From an uncultured Ruminococcus sp. (GTDB lineage: Bacteria; Bacillota; Clostridia; Oscillospirales; Ruminococcaceae), in NCBI GenBank assembly GCA_934474025.1, contig CAKSMF010000001.1:372001-436000 (forward strand): a DNA stretch of 64,000 bases, read 5' to 3'. This document shows positions 16,660 through 24,974 of this stretch, piece by piece. Positions within the stretch are counted from its first letter, which is position 1. Every line of letters begins with the position of its first letter. Below the pieces are notes generated by a model, which had not been told where the DNA came from, ran no database searches, and saw only the letters and a program-made list of their open reading frames with translations. A program made the translations under genes and the position numbers.

Positions 16660-16690
16660 ATGCACCTCAGTTTAATATTGTGAGGTGCAT
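16660..16690. terminator. Bidirectional terminator
   Basis: ATGCACCTCA and TGAGGTGCAT form a 10-bp stem between convergent tspO and amidase genes. It shares the ATGCACC/GGTGCAT base with other terminators here. Confidence 0.75.
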
Positions 16691-16703
16691 TTTGGTTATA
16701 GAT

Positions 16704-17441
16704 TTATATAAATATAAATTCACTGCTGGCATAACCGATAGTTCCGTTATAATTTACAACGTACCAGCCATTTGTTTCGCCGTTAATTGTAACAGTAGCC
16801 TCATTCGGAATTGCTCCTATTATACTTGATGTAACATCTGGAAATTGCCTTATATTAAGTCTTGAACCATCAGTTATAACAATTCCCCAGCGTACAGCAG
16901 TAGGAAGAACCAGAGGTATTCCGAAATAATCGCATATAGAGCCTGATATATTTCTTGCTATATTATCGAGATTGTTTTTCAGCCAAGCTTCATCTGCATA
17001 GTTGTCATGATAGCCGAGTTCGCAAAGAACCGCAACGGCTTTTGTACGGAGAACTTCACCAAGGCTTGAAGTGGGAACAGCGTTTACTTTATCGGGCAAA
17101 GGATAAATGCTTTTAAGATTATTGGCAATTATATTTGCAAGATATTCGCTGTCATTGCTTTTAGGAGCAAAATATATATCAATACCTCTTAATTTTCCCG
17201 CCAGATATTCAGGAGAAGCGTTTGTGTGAAGTGCAAGGTGTACATCATAGTAAGAAGAATTTGAATCCTTTATAGCACCATCAACATTACGTGACGGGTC
17301 GTTGCGAACATAAGAAATTCCGCTTGCCCGAAAGTAAGGTTCTATTCTGTCGGCAAGCAAATTCATATAAAGTTCCTCATTGCCACTGGTAGCATATTGA
17401 TTCCACTCCTGTGTCGAGGGACTTAAAAATACCTTTGGCAT
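16704..17441 (-). CDS. N-acetylmuramoyl-L-alanine amidase with SH3 domain
   Basis: A 245-residue Amidase_3-like protein followed by a bacterial SH3 domain (about 180-245) for cell-wall binding. Visible zinc-site elements are Glu23, His72 in LHTNASP, and Glu141 in CELGYHDN. The usual first ligand His of DPGHGG is replaced in the FLSPSTQEWN segment, a form I associate with a clostridial amidase subfamily. No signal peptide is visible, so release may need lysis or mother-cell expression as in CwlC-type spore amidases; that is inference. It is last in a likely rluA-tyrA-amidase run. Confidence 0.82.
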   Translation of the reverse strand: MPKVFLSPSTQEWNQYATSGNEELYMNLLADRIEPYFRASGISYVRNDPSRNVDGAIKDSNSSYYDVHLALHTNASPEYLAGKLRGIDIYFAPKSNDSEYLANIIANNLKSIYPLPDKVNAVPTSSLGEVLRTKAVAVLCELGYHDNYADEAWLKNNLDNIARNISGSICDYFGIPLVLPTAVRWGIVITDGSRLNIRQFPDVTSSIIGAIPNEATVTINGETNGWYVVNYNGTIGYASSEFIFI

Positions 17442-17518
17442 AAAAAATACGTTCCTTTCAGTTTAATTGAGATTATCTCACGGTATATTTTATGCCATAT
17501 ATAAGAAATCTGTTACTT

Positions 17519-18370
17519 TTAGTTAGGTTGTCCCACACGGTGACGGAGGTTATCTTCTTTAAGTTTTCTGCCTTCAGCTATAAGGGATTTCATTGTTTCT
17601 GAATCATGGTTCTGAAGTGCAGAACGGTATTTAAGAAGATTTTCTATAAGGGTATCAAGTTCAAACTGCAAATTATCAGAATTTTGCATAAATAAATCAG
17701 TCCACATTTTTTCATTCATAGTAGCGATACGTGTCATATCCTGAAAACTTCCTCCGCTGAATCCGCATTCAAGGTTGAGTTCAGGACTTTTTACATATGC
17801 ACTTGAAACAATATGTGCAAGCTGTGAAGTATATGCAATCATTTTATCATGGTTTTCAGGACTTGTAAGAACTATTTTTCCTGCACCTATTTCAGAAGAA
17901 AGTTTGCGAAGAGTTTCAATATCATCATTGTTGCTGTCATCAAATGGAGCGATAATAAAGTTGGCTTTTACAAACAAATCCGGAGTACTGTTTGAATAAC
18001 CGCCGAATTCTTTTCCTGCCATGGGGTGAATACCTAAATAACGGAGATTATTTTTTTCAGCTATTGACTTCATACGTTCAGAAAAATCTCCCTTTATTCC
18101 GCAGACGTCAGTTATAAGAGTTTTTTTATTGAATTTACCAGCGTTTTCAGAAAAGAACTTTTCAGCAGTTTCCGGAAAGAGTGATATAACAATCAAATCG
18201 AAATCATTATAATTTCCGTCAAAAATATTGTCAATGGCAATATCACGGAGAGCATTTTCTTCTATATCGTGATTTATGTCACAACCTGTAACGGTATGAT
18301 AAGTATATTTTTTAAGAGCTTTGCAGATTGAACCACCAATAAGCCCCAGTCCAACAACAAGAATATTCAT
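17519..18370 (-). CDS. tyrA: Prephenate dehydrogenase
   Basis: Oxidatively decarboxylates prephenate to 4-hydroxyphenylpyruvate in tyrosine synthesis. The N-terminal Rossmann motif is VVGLGLIGGS (5-14), and HPMAGKEFGGY carries conserved substrate-pocket residues. The helical C-terminal dimer domain follows; no ACT domain is present. The 283 residues are usual for the monofunctional form. AGAAAGG precedes the ATG. A 358-bp gap separates it from rluA upstream. Confidence 0.92.
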   Translation of the reverse strand: MNILVVGLGLIGGSICKALKKYTYHTVTGCDINHDIEENALRDIAIDNIFDGNYNDFDLIVISLFPETAEKFFSENAGKFNKKTLITDVCGIKGDFSERMKSIAEKNNLRYLGIHPMAGKEFGGYSNSTPDLFVKANFIIAPFDDSNNDDIETLRKLSSEIGAGKIVLTSPENHDKMIAYTSQLAHIVSSAYVKSPELNLECGFSGGSFQDMTRIATMNEKMWTDLFMQNSDNLQFELDTLIENLLKYRSALQNHDSETMKSLIAEGRKLKEDNLRHRVGQPN

Positions 18371-18404
18371 AAAAAAATCAGACCTTTCTTTAAAGTATAT
18401 GAAA

Positions 18405-18494
18405 ATTATACCGCTTTAAACAGCAAAAGTCAAGTATTTGGATTAAAATATTTTTCCGAAAGCATCAGAAGCATTTATAGTAATTTTATTTAGA
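18405..18494 (-). repeat. Duplicated remnant of the rluA 3' end
   Basis: About 90 bp match 18691-18780 at an offset of 286 bp, with a handful of mismatches and no gaps. On the minus strand it encodes the last 16 residues of RluA (LNKITINASDAFGKIF) and a stop, without any upstream coding sequence. It is a ghost copy and is not expected to be expressed. Confidence 0.85.
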
Positions 18495-18690
18495 GTTTGC
18501 TACTTAATCTATTTAAAAACACTTGAAAAACTCTAAAAATAGGCTTTAAATTTTTGATATTTAAAATCCATATTTTTTTGGTGGTCTGTTATGACCATTC
18601 ACTTATGTTTCGTTGTTTTCTCATATAGACAGTCATTTTTTAGTTTAAATATTTAAAAAAATCGAAACAAGTGACAAACGGCAAACTTAG
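18495..18690. other. AT-rich intergenic filler between the two rluA-end copies
   Basis: This 196-bp stretch is flanked by the duplicated 90-bp segments. It contains TAGAGTTT (18491-18498) and AAACTCTA (18529-18536), an 8-bp inverted repeat. I see no gene, tRNA or clear promoter in it. Confidence 0.5.
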
Positions 18691-18728
18691 ATTATACTGT
18701 TTTAAACAGCAAAAGTCAAGTGTTTATA

Positions 18729-19670
18729 TTAAAATATTTTTCCGAAAGCATCAGAAGCATTTATAGTAATTTTATTCAGGTAGAAAAGCGGAGAAGTTTC
18801 CGGAAAATTGAATTTAAGTGAGCAGGCACACAAAGCTTGCCTGAAAACTCCATAGCGTTTATTTGCTGAAATGTTGCCATATTTTCCGTCACCTAATATG
18901 GGGGCATTGATATGTGAAAGGTGTGCTCTTATCTGGTGAGTTCGTCCGGTAAACAGAGTGACTTCAACAAGAGTAAGCCCTTTTTTCTGGGCAAGCACTT
19001 TATAACCGGTTTTTATTTCCTTGAATCCGTCTTGTTTTGTATCGGAAATCCGAACTATATTTCTTGTATCATCTTTTTTATGGTAAGCAATGAGTATATC
19101 TTCATTTTTGGGCGGTGGTGAAACGGTTATACAATGATATATTTTATGAATATTTCCGTTTCTTATAGCTTCATTGATTTCACGGAGAGCGGTGGCATTT
19201 TTTGCGGAAATTACTAAACCGCTTGTGTTTCTGTCAAGTCTGCTACAAAGTGCAGGTGCAAATGAACTTTCACTATCGGGAATGTATTGTTTTTTATTGT
19301 AAAGATAGTGTTTTATTCGGTTTATTAAAGTATCAGAAGTGCTTGTACTATTGGAATGTGAATCAAGTCCGACAGGTTTAAATGCTATTAAAATATTATC
19401 GTCTTCATATGTTATATTAACATCGTCCGAAACTTCAAGAAAACTCATATCATGTTTTTTTTCACCGGAAAGTTCCTGTTTAACATAAGCTGTTACAATA
19501 TCTCCCGTCTGCAAAATAGCTGAAATATCACATTTTTTACCATTTATTTTTATGTCTTTCTTTCTGAAAAGCTTATACATCATGCTTTTTGGAAGCTCCG
19601 GCAGAGCCTTTGTTATGAATTTGTCAATACGCTGACCGCTGTCATTTTCGTTTACTGTAAATTTAACCAT
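18729..19670 (-). CDS. RluA-family pseudouridine synthase
   Basis: A 313-residue rRNA or tRNA pseudouridine synthase of the RluA/C/D group. The N-terminal S4 RNA-binding domain (about 13-70) is followed by the catalytic domain with SRLDRNTSGL, giving catalytic Asp146, and by the GRTHQIRAHL motif. Which uridine it modifies cannot be read from sequence. Start ATG at 19670 with AGAGAGGAAA upstream. The last codons and 3' flank are duplicated downstream. Confidence 0.92.
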   Translation of the reverse strand: MVKFTVNENDSGQRIDKFITKALPELPKSMMYKLFRKKDIKINGKKCDISAILQTGDIVTAYVKQELSGEKKHDMSFLEVSDDVNITYEDDNILIAFKPVGLDSHSNSTSTSDTLINRIKHYLYNKKQYIPDSESSFAPALCSRLDRNTSGLVISAKNATALREINEAIRNGNIHKIYHCITVSPPPKNEDILIAYHKKDDTRNIVRISDTKQDGFKEIKTGYKVLAQKKGLTLVEVTLFTGRTHQIRAHLSHINAPILGDGKYGNISANKRYGVFRQALCACSLKFNFPETSPLFYLNKITINASDAFGKIF

Positions 19671-19784
19671 TTAATTTTTTCCTCTCTTCTCATAAAAAAC
19701 TGTTAAGAATTACCATAATATTCATTTTAAATTCGTCATAATAACCAAATATTCTGATGTAAAATAATTTTTTTGTTCCTGATA

Positions 19785-19813
19785 TTGCAATTAATAAAAA
19801 AATGTGCTATAAT
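19785..19813 (+). promoter_or_regulatory. Promoter of the GH25 gene
   Basis: TTGCAA, 17 bp, TATAAT. The roughly 80-base leader holds an imperfect hairpin (AGCTGCACC with GGTACGGCT). Confidence 0.65.
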
Positions 19814-19899
19814 GTTACAAAAAGGTTACATAAAAAGTTAGCTGCACCGCAATTATAGGTACGGCTTTATTATTGTTACGACGAAAGGAAATGATTGCA

Positions 19900-21591
19900 A
19901 TGAAGTTATATAAAAAGGTTCTTTCGGCTGTTGTATCATGCATGATGATGGGCATAACTATCGCAGAGAGCGCTACTCAGACATTTGCTGTTGATATCGC
20001 CGAAGAAACCGTTACTGAATTATATGATAACACAGAATCAGATGAAAGTAAAGTAATATCTGAAACATCTTCAACAACTGTTACTAACGAATCTACATAC
20101 ACAACAACTACTACATCACAAGAAACAGCAAAAAGTACTACCACTACTACAACTGCAAGTTTCGAGACAACCACTGCACAGACTACTGAACCTCCTTTCA
20201 ATGTATTTGATATATATAATGCTCATATGGGTTATACAACAACTACTGTAACTACTGTTCCGACAGAACTTGACCCTTCACTTGTACAAAGACAGGCAAG
20301 AGGTATTGATGTTTCAGCTTGGCAACCTAATATTGATTGGAAAGCCGTAAAAGACAGCGGAATAGAATTTGCAATTCTCCGTGCAGGTTACGGAAAAGTT
20401 CTTTCACAGGAAGACCCGACATTTGATTACAATATGCAACAGGCACAGGCTAATGGCATTGCGTGCGGTGCTTATTGGTACAGCTATGCAACAGATGTTG
20501 AATCAGCTATTTTAGAAGCACAGGTCTGCTATGAAGTAATAAAGGATTATGATTTTACATATCCGGTATATTTTGATATTGAAGACCCTTCGCAGAGTCA
20601 TCTTAGTACAGCACAGATTTCTGCAATTACAGAGGCGTTTTGTTCAACGCTTTCAGCAAAAGGTTATCGTGTAGGAGTTTATAGTTATACAACTTTCCTT
20701 AAAACAAAAATATATTCTGAAATTCTTGATAAATATGATGTGTGGGTTGCGAATTTTGATGTTTCCGCCCCGTCCTACAGCGGAAACTATGGAATGTGGC
20801 AATATACAGCAAGCGGTTCTGTTGACGGTGTACCGGGAGATGTTGACCTTGATGTTTCTTATGTGAATTATCCGTATATAAAGTCACCTGAAACATATGT
20901 TGATACTCCGGCAACATCATTCGATTGCGGTATTAAAGAAATAACTTCTACTACAACAGTTCCAAATTATCTTTACAAAGGTATAGATGTTTCTGAATGG
21001 CAAGGCGACATTGATTGGAATGCAGTAAAAAATTCCGGTGAAGTTGACTATGCAATTATACGTGCAGGCTATGGAAAGTATGTTGAGCAGGAGGACAAGT
21101 ATTTTGATTATAATATAACTACTGCTCAGAGTCTTGATATTGATTGTGGTGCTTATTGGTACAGTTACGCAAAAACTCCTGAAGATGCAGTCGCAGAAGC
21201 TAAAGCTTTCTGTGAAGTTATCAAGGATTATAAATTAGAATATCCAGTATACTTTGATATAGAAGATTCCTGCTTTGATAACATGACTATGGCAGAAGTT
21301 GACGCTATTACAGAAGCTTTCTGTTCATATATGGAAGAACAGGGCTATTGTTGCGGAGTTACAAGCTATTCACTTTTCCTAAAAAATAAGCTTGGTGTAT
21401 CATTCCTTAATAAATATGCCGTATGGATTGCACATTATGGAGTAAGAAAACCAAGCTACGGCGGTTATTACGGAATGTGGCAGTATACAAGCGAAGGAAA
21501 AATAGATGGCATAAATGGTAATGTTGACCGTGATTATGCTTATATTGATTATCCGGCACTTATGATTGAATGTCACCGTAACGGTTATTAA
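19900..21591 (+). CDS. Secreted protein with two tandem GH25 (lysozyme-type muramidase) domains
   Basis: A 563-residue secreted protein with a signal peptide (about 1-32), a Thr-rich linker (about 55-110), then two GH25 domains at about 134-330 and 360-555. Both copies keep the start motif GIDVSxWQ and the catalytic DIE (about 226-228 and 452-454), so both could cleave the MurNAc-GlcNAc bond of peptidoglycan. The two domains are clearly duplicates. The ATG at 19900 sits 10 bases after AAAGGA; an ATG at 19891 is too close to it. Likely roles are cell-wall turnover or attack on other bacteria. Confidence 0.9.
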   Translation: MKLYKKVLSAVVSCMMMGITIAESATQTFAVDIAEETVTELYDNTESDESKVISETSSTTVTNESTYTTTTTSQETAKSTTTTTTASFETTTAQTTEPPFNVFDIYNAHMGYTTTTVTTVPTELDPSLVQRQARGIDVSAWQPNIDWKAVKDSGIEFAILRAGYGKVLSQEDPTFDYNMQQAQANGIACGAYWYSYATDVESAILEAQVCYEVIKDYDFTYPVYFDIEDPSQSHLSTAQISAITEAFCSTLSAKGYRVGVYSYTTFLKTKIYSEILDKYDVWVANFDVSAPSYSGNYGMWQYTASGSVDGVPGDVDLDVSYVNYPYIKSPETYVDTPATSFDCGIKEITSTTTVPNYLYKGIDVSEWQGDIDWNAVKNSGEVDYAIIRAGYGKYVEQEDKYFDYNITTAQSLDIDCGAYWYSYAKTPEDAVAEAKAFCEVIKDYKLEYPVYFDIEDSCFDNMTMAEVDAITEAFCSYMEEQGYCCGVTSYSLFLKNKLGVSFLNKYAVWIAHYGVRKPSYGGYYGMWQYTSEGKIDGINGNVDRDYAYIDYPALMIECHRNGY

Positions 21592-21602
21592 AATATTGTG
21601 AT

Positions 21603-21640
21603 AATATGCATATCGTTTATTATAGCGGTATGCATATTTT
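21603..21640 (+). terminator. Terminator after the GH25 gene
   Basis: AATATGCATATCG pairs with CGGTATGCATATT around an AT-rich loop, followed by TTT. Confidence 0.7.
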
Positions 21641-21661
21641 AATCAGAAAGGATATTCTTCT

Positions 21662-24600
21662 ATGGTAGAATTTATTACAGGGCAGGCAGGAAGCGGAAAA
21701 ACTACTGTCATGTTTGAAAAAATAAAAAAAGCGTCCGGAAAACAGTTGATAATTGTTCCAGAACAGTTTTCATATGAATTCGATAAAAAGTTATATTTTT
21801 TTCTTGGTGCTAAAAAATTCAATGAATTGCTTTCATTGACATTTACTGGACTGTCAAGACAGATTTTTCAGCTTTATGGTGAATACGACAGGCAAGGTGA
21901 ATATGCTGACGATTATGCAAGAATGATTTTAATATATCAAGCTATTTCTTCTGCCCAGAGTAATCCAGATACATTGAATTACTTCCGCCGGCAAAGTATG
22001 TACAATGGCTTTGCGGAGGAAGTTCTTAATCTTATAAATGATATGAAACGTTCAGGAATTTCACCGCAGATGCTTATGGAAAAATCATCATTTCTTGATA
22101 AGCGTCTTATGGACAAAACAAATGATATCGCCGGAATATATCTTGAATATGACCGACTTATGAAAGAATATGGCTTTAAAGACAATCTTGATAATATTAT
22201 TCAGGCATCAAGAACGGCAAACCGTGAAAACTTTTTCAAGGGAATGAATATCTATATAGACGAATTTGAAAGTTTCAACGGTGACCAGTTGGAAATGATT
22301 AAAATTATGATTTCATGTGCCGAAAATGTTTATATAGCTTTGCGTACTGATGATGTAAATGCCGGTGAATATTCGCTTTTTGATACAGTAAACAGCACTT
22401 ATCGTACTATAAAAAGGTTTTGTGAAGAACTCAATACTGAATATCGTAATATAAAATGCAGTAAAAGTTGGCGTTTTGCACACGCTGACCTTGAATATTT
22501 AAGTACACATATTATGAGGAATATTCGTTATAATCCGGCTTATGCCCCTAAACCTGATAATATAAGGATTTTTGAATCAAATGATATGTATGGAGAGGCT
22601 GAATATGTATGTTCAACTATAAAACATCTTATCTATGAAAATCCTGATTTAAAGTATCGTGATTTTGCAGTAATATCAAATAATATAGAAGATTATGCTG
22701 ACATTCTTAAAGAAAATTTCGAGAGATGCGGAATACCTTATTTTATGAGTACCGCTAAACCTGTAATGCATACTTCAATAATGGTATTTTTCACATCATT
22801 ACTTGATTTGCTTACTGTAAAAAAATTAAAGTCTGAATACATTTTCAGATTCATGAAATGCGGAATACTTGATATTTCTCTTACAGATATGTCATTATTT
22901 GAAAATTACTGTTACAAATGGAATATTGATGGCATTAGCTGGAATAAACCTTTTACAGCAAAAGATGATAATTTAGAGTTACTGGAAAATATAAGACAGT
23001 CTGTAATAAATCCGATTATAAGTCTGAAGAAAAAGTTTTCTGAAAAAAATACGGCTACTGATATATGCCGGATACTTTATGAATATCTTGTTGACAGTGG
23101 AGCAGAAACAAGCGTAAGCAGGATTATGGGCGAATTAATAAATCTTGACAGAGATTATGAAGCTTCTGAACTTAAAAGATTATGGGCTTGTATAATAGAT
23201 ATTCTTGACAGTGTAGCGGAAGTTCTTGGTGATAGAATTGTATCATTTTCAGAAGTTGTTCGCATTATAAAATCAATGGTCGGAAAACTTGAATATTCTG
23301 TACCTCCGCAGACTCTTGATTCAGTAATATCTGCATCTGCACGTACAGCGAGACTTTCAAACCCTAAAATAGTATTTGCTATCGGTTCAAATGACGGGGA
23401 TTTTCCTAATCAGGTGACTATGCATGGAGTATTTTCAGAAACCGACAAGCAGAATCTTTCAAAGAATGGTATAGATATATCACGTTCACTTTCTGATATA
23501 ATTTCTGCTGAAAGACTTGTTGTATATAAGGCATTGTCTTCTGCATCTGAAAAACTTTTTATAACATATACATTGTCAGACCTTTCCGGAAACAGTAAAT
23601 ATCCTGCACAAGTTATTGACAGTATAATTAAAATGTTTGGAACTGATAACATCTTGTTGACAAGGAAAGATATTTCACTTGATTATTATGCAGTAACACT
23701 TCATTCAGCTTTTTATCACTATATGCAGAATATAAATGACAATAATAAATATACTTCCTCAATAAAAAAAGTTCTCATGAAACAACCTGATTACAAAAGG
23801 CGTATTGAATATATAACAAAACGTTCAGAACACCGTCAGAATTACGCTGTTGATACGGAAGTTATGCAGAAATTAAAGTCATTTGAACCACTAAGACTAT
23901 CGGCAACAGGTGTTGAAGAATATAATCAATGTCATTTCAAGTATTTTTGTGAAAAATTTCTTAATATACGCAAACGTGAAAAAATTGAACTCGATAACAG
24001 AATTTCAGGAGATATGATTCATGAATGTTTTTCGGGAGTTCTCAGAAATACGGATAAAGAAACTTTTATAAAAATGACTCCTGACGAACTTCAGAAACAA
24101 ATAAAAGAATGTGCAGATAATTATTTTAATGAAAAACTCGGAGGAGATTTCGGAAAAAATTTCAGTTTTAATTTTATTTTCCAGAAAATTGTTGAGGGTC
24201 TTTTGATAGTATTTATTCATCTTCAACAGGAGTTTATGGCAACCAGTTTCACTCCGGTTGGCTTTGAAGTGGAACTTGAAAGAAAGTATTCTTTGCGACT
24301 TGATTTTGATAATTGTCATAGCCTTTATTTTGGAGGAAAAATAGACCGTGCTGATACTTGTACAATAGGTGATAAAAAGTATCTTAGAATTATTGATTAC
24401 AAAAGTAGCAGAAAATTGATTAATCCTGAAAACCTTGCCGGTGGTATTAATTTACAAATGCTTTTGTATCTTTTTGTTGCAACTCAAAAAAACGGCATAT
24501 TCAAGGATTGTATACCGGCTGGTGTTTTGTATTCTCCTATTTATCCGGAAGAAGATAAAGCAAGTATTAATTCTGCTCTGAAATCAACGGGATTGGTTTT

Positions 24601-24973
24601 AGGACAGCACAAAGTTCTTGACGCTATGGAAACGGGCGTAAAAGGCGAATTTGTACCGGTTAATTTCGTAAAGCCTACTAAAACAAATCCACAAGGCATA
24701 GGGGCAAATAGTATGTGCATTGATTCGGACGGTATGGAATGGCTTAAAAATTATGTTTATGCAAAATTGAAAGAAATGGCAGAAATGCTTTTATCAGGCA
24801 ATGTGGAAGCTATTCCGCAATGTATAAATAATAAAGTACCATGTGATTATTGTGACTATGTTAACATATGTGATAATTCCATGCTTACAAGATATCGTAA
24901 ACCGGATACAAAAATAATTAATGAGATTTCCGGAATAATGAGCAATCGTCTGGAAGAAATGGAGGAAAACTAA
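21662..24973 (+). CDS. addB: ATP-dependent helicase/nuclease subunit B
   Basis: Partner of AddA in double-strand-break resection, the Firmicute counterpart of RecBCD. The 1103 residues begin with a Walker A motif (GQAGSGKTT, 7-15). Inactivated-helicase domains follow, then a C-terminal RecB-type nuclease domain with IDYKSSRK. The four cysteines expected to hold an Fe-S cluster are visible as one in NQCHFKYF and a C-terminal cluster in CDYCDYVNIC. It ends one base before the addA ATG, so the pair is coupled. Confidence 0.95.
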   Translation: MVEFITGQAGSGKTTVMFEKIKKASGKQLIIVPEQFSYEFDKKLYFFLGAKKFNELLSLTFTGLSRQIFQLYGEYDRQGEYADDYARMILIYQAISSAQSNPDTLNYFRRQSMYNGFAEEVLNLINDMKRSGISPQMLMEKSSFLDKRLMDKTNDIAGIYLEYDRLMKEYGFKDNLDNIIQASRTANRENFFKGMNIYIDEFESFNGDQLEMIKIMISCAENVYIALRTDDVNAGEYSLFDTVNSTYRTIKRFCEELNTEYRNIKCSKSWRFAHADLEYLSTHIMRNIRYNPAYAPKPDNIRIFESNDMYGEAEYVCSTIKHLIYENPDLKYRDFAVISNNIEDYADILKENFERCGIPYFMSTAKPVMHTSIMVFFTSLLDLLTVKKLKSEYIFRFMKCGILDISLTDMSLFENYCYKWNIDGISWNKPFTAKDDNLELLENIRQSVINPIISLKKKFSEKNTATDICRILYEYLVDSGAETSVSRIMGELINLDRDYEASELKRLWACIIDILDSVAEVLGDRIVSFSEVVRIIKSMVGKLEYSVPPQTLDSVISASARTARLSNPKIVFAIGSNDGDFPNQVTMHGVFSETDKQNLSKNGIDISRSLSDIISAERLVVYKALSSASEKLFITYTLSDLSGNSKYPAQVIDSIIKMFGTDNILLTRKDISLDYYAVTLHSAFYHYMQNINDNNKYTSSIKKVLMKQPDYKRRIEYITKRSEHRQNYAVDTEVMQKLKSFEPLRLSATGVEEYNQCHFKYFCEKFLNIRKREKIELDNRISGDMIHECFSGVLRNTDKETFIKMTPDELQKQIKECADNYFNEKLGGDFGKNFSFNFIFQKIVEGLLIVFIHLQQEFMATSFTPVGFEVELERKYSLRLDFDNCHSLYFGGKIDRADTCTIGDKKYLRIIDYKSSRKLINPENLAGGINLQMLLYLFVATQKNGIFKDCIPAGVLYSPIYPEEDKASINSALKSTGLVLGQHKVLDAMETGVKGEFVPVNFVKPTKTNPQGIGANSMCIDSDGMEWLKNYVYAKLKEMAEMLLSGNVEAIPQCINNKVPCDYCDYVNICDNSMLTRYRKPDTKIINEISGIMSNRLEEMEEN

Positions 24974-24974
24974 A

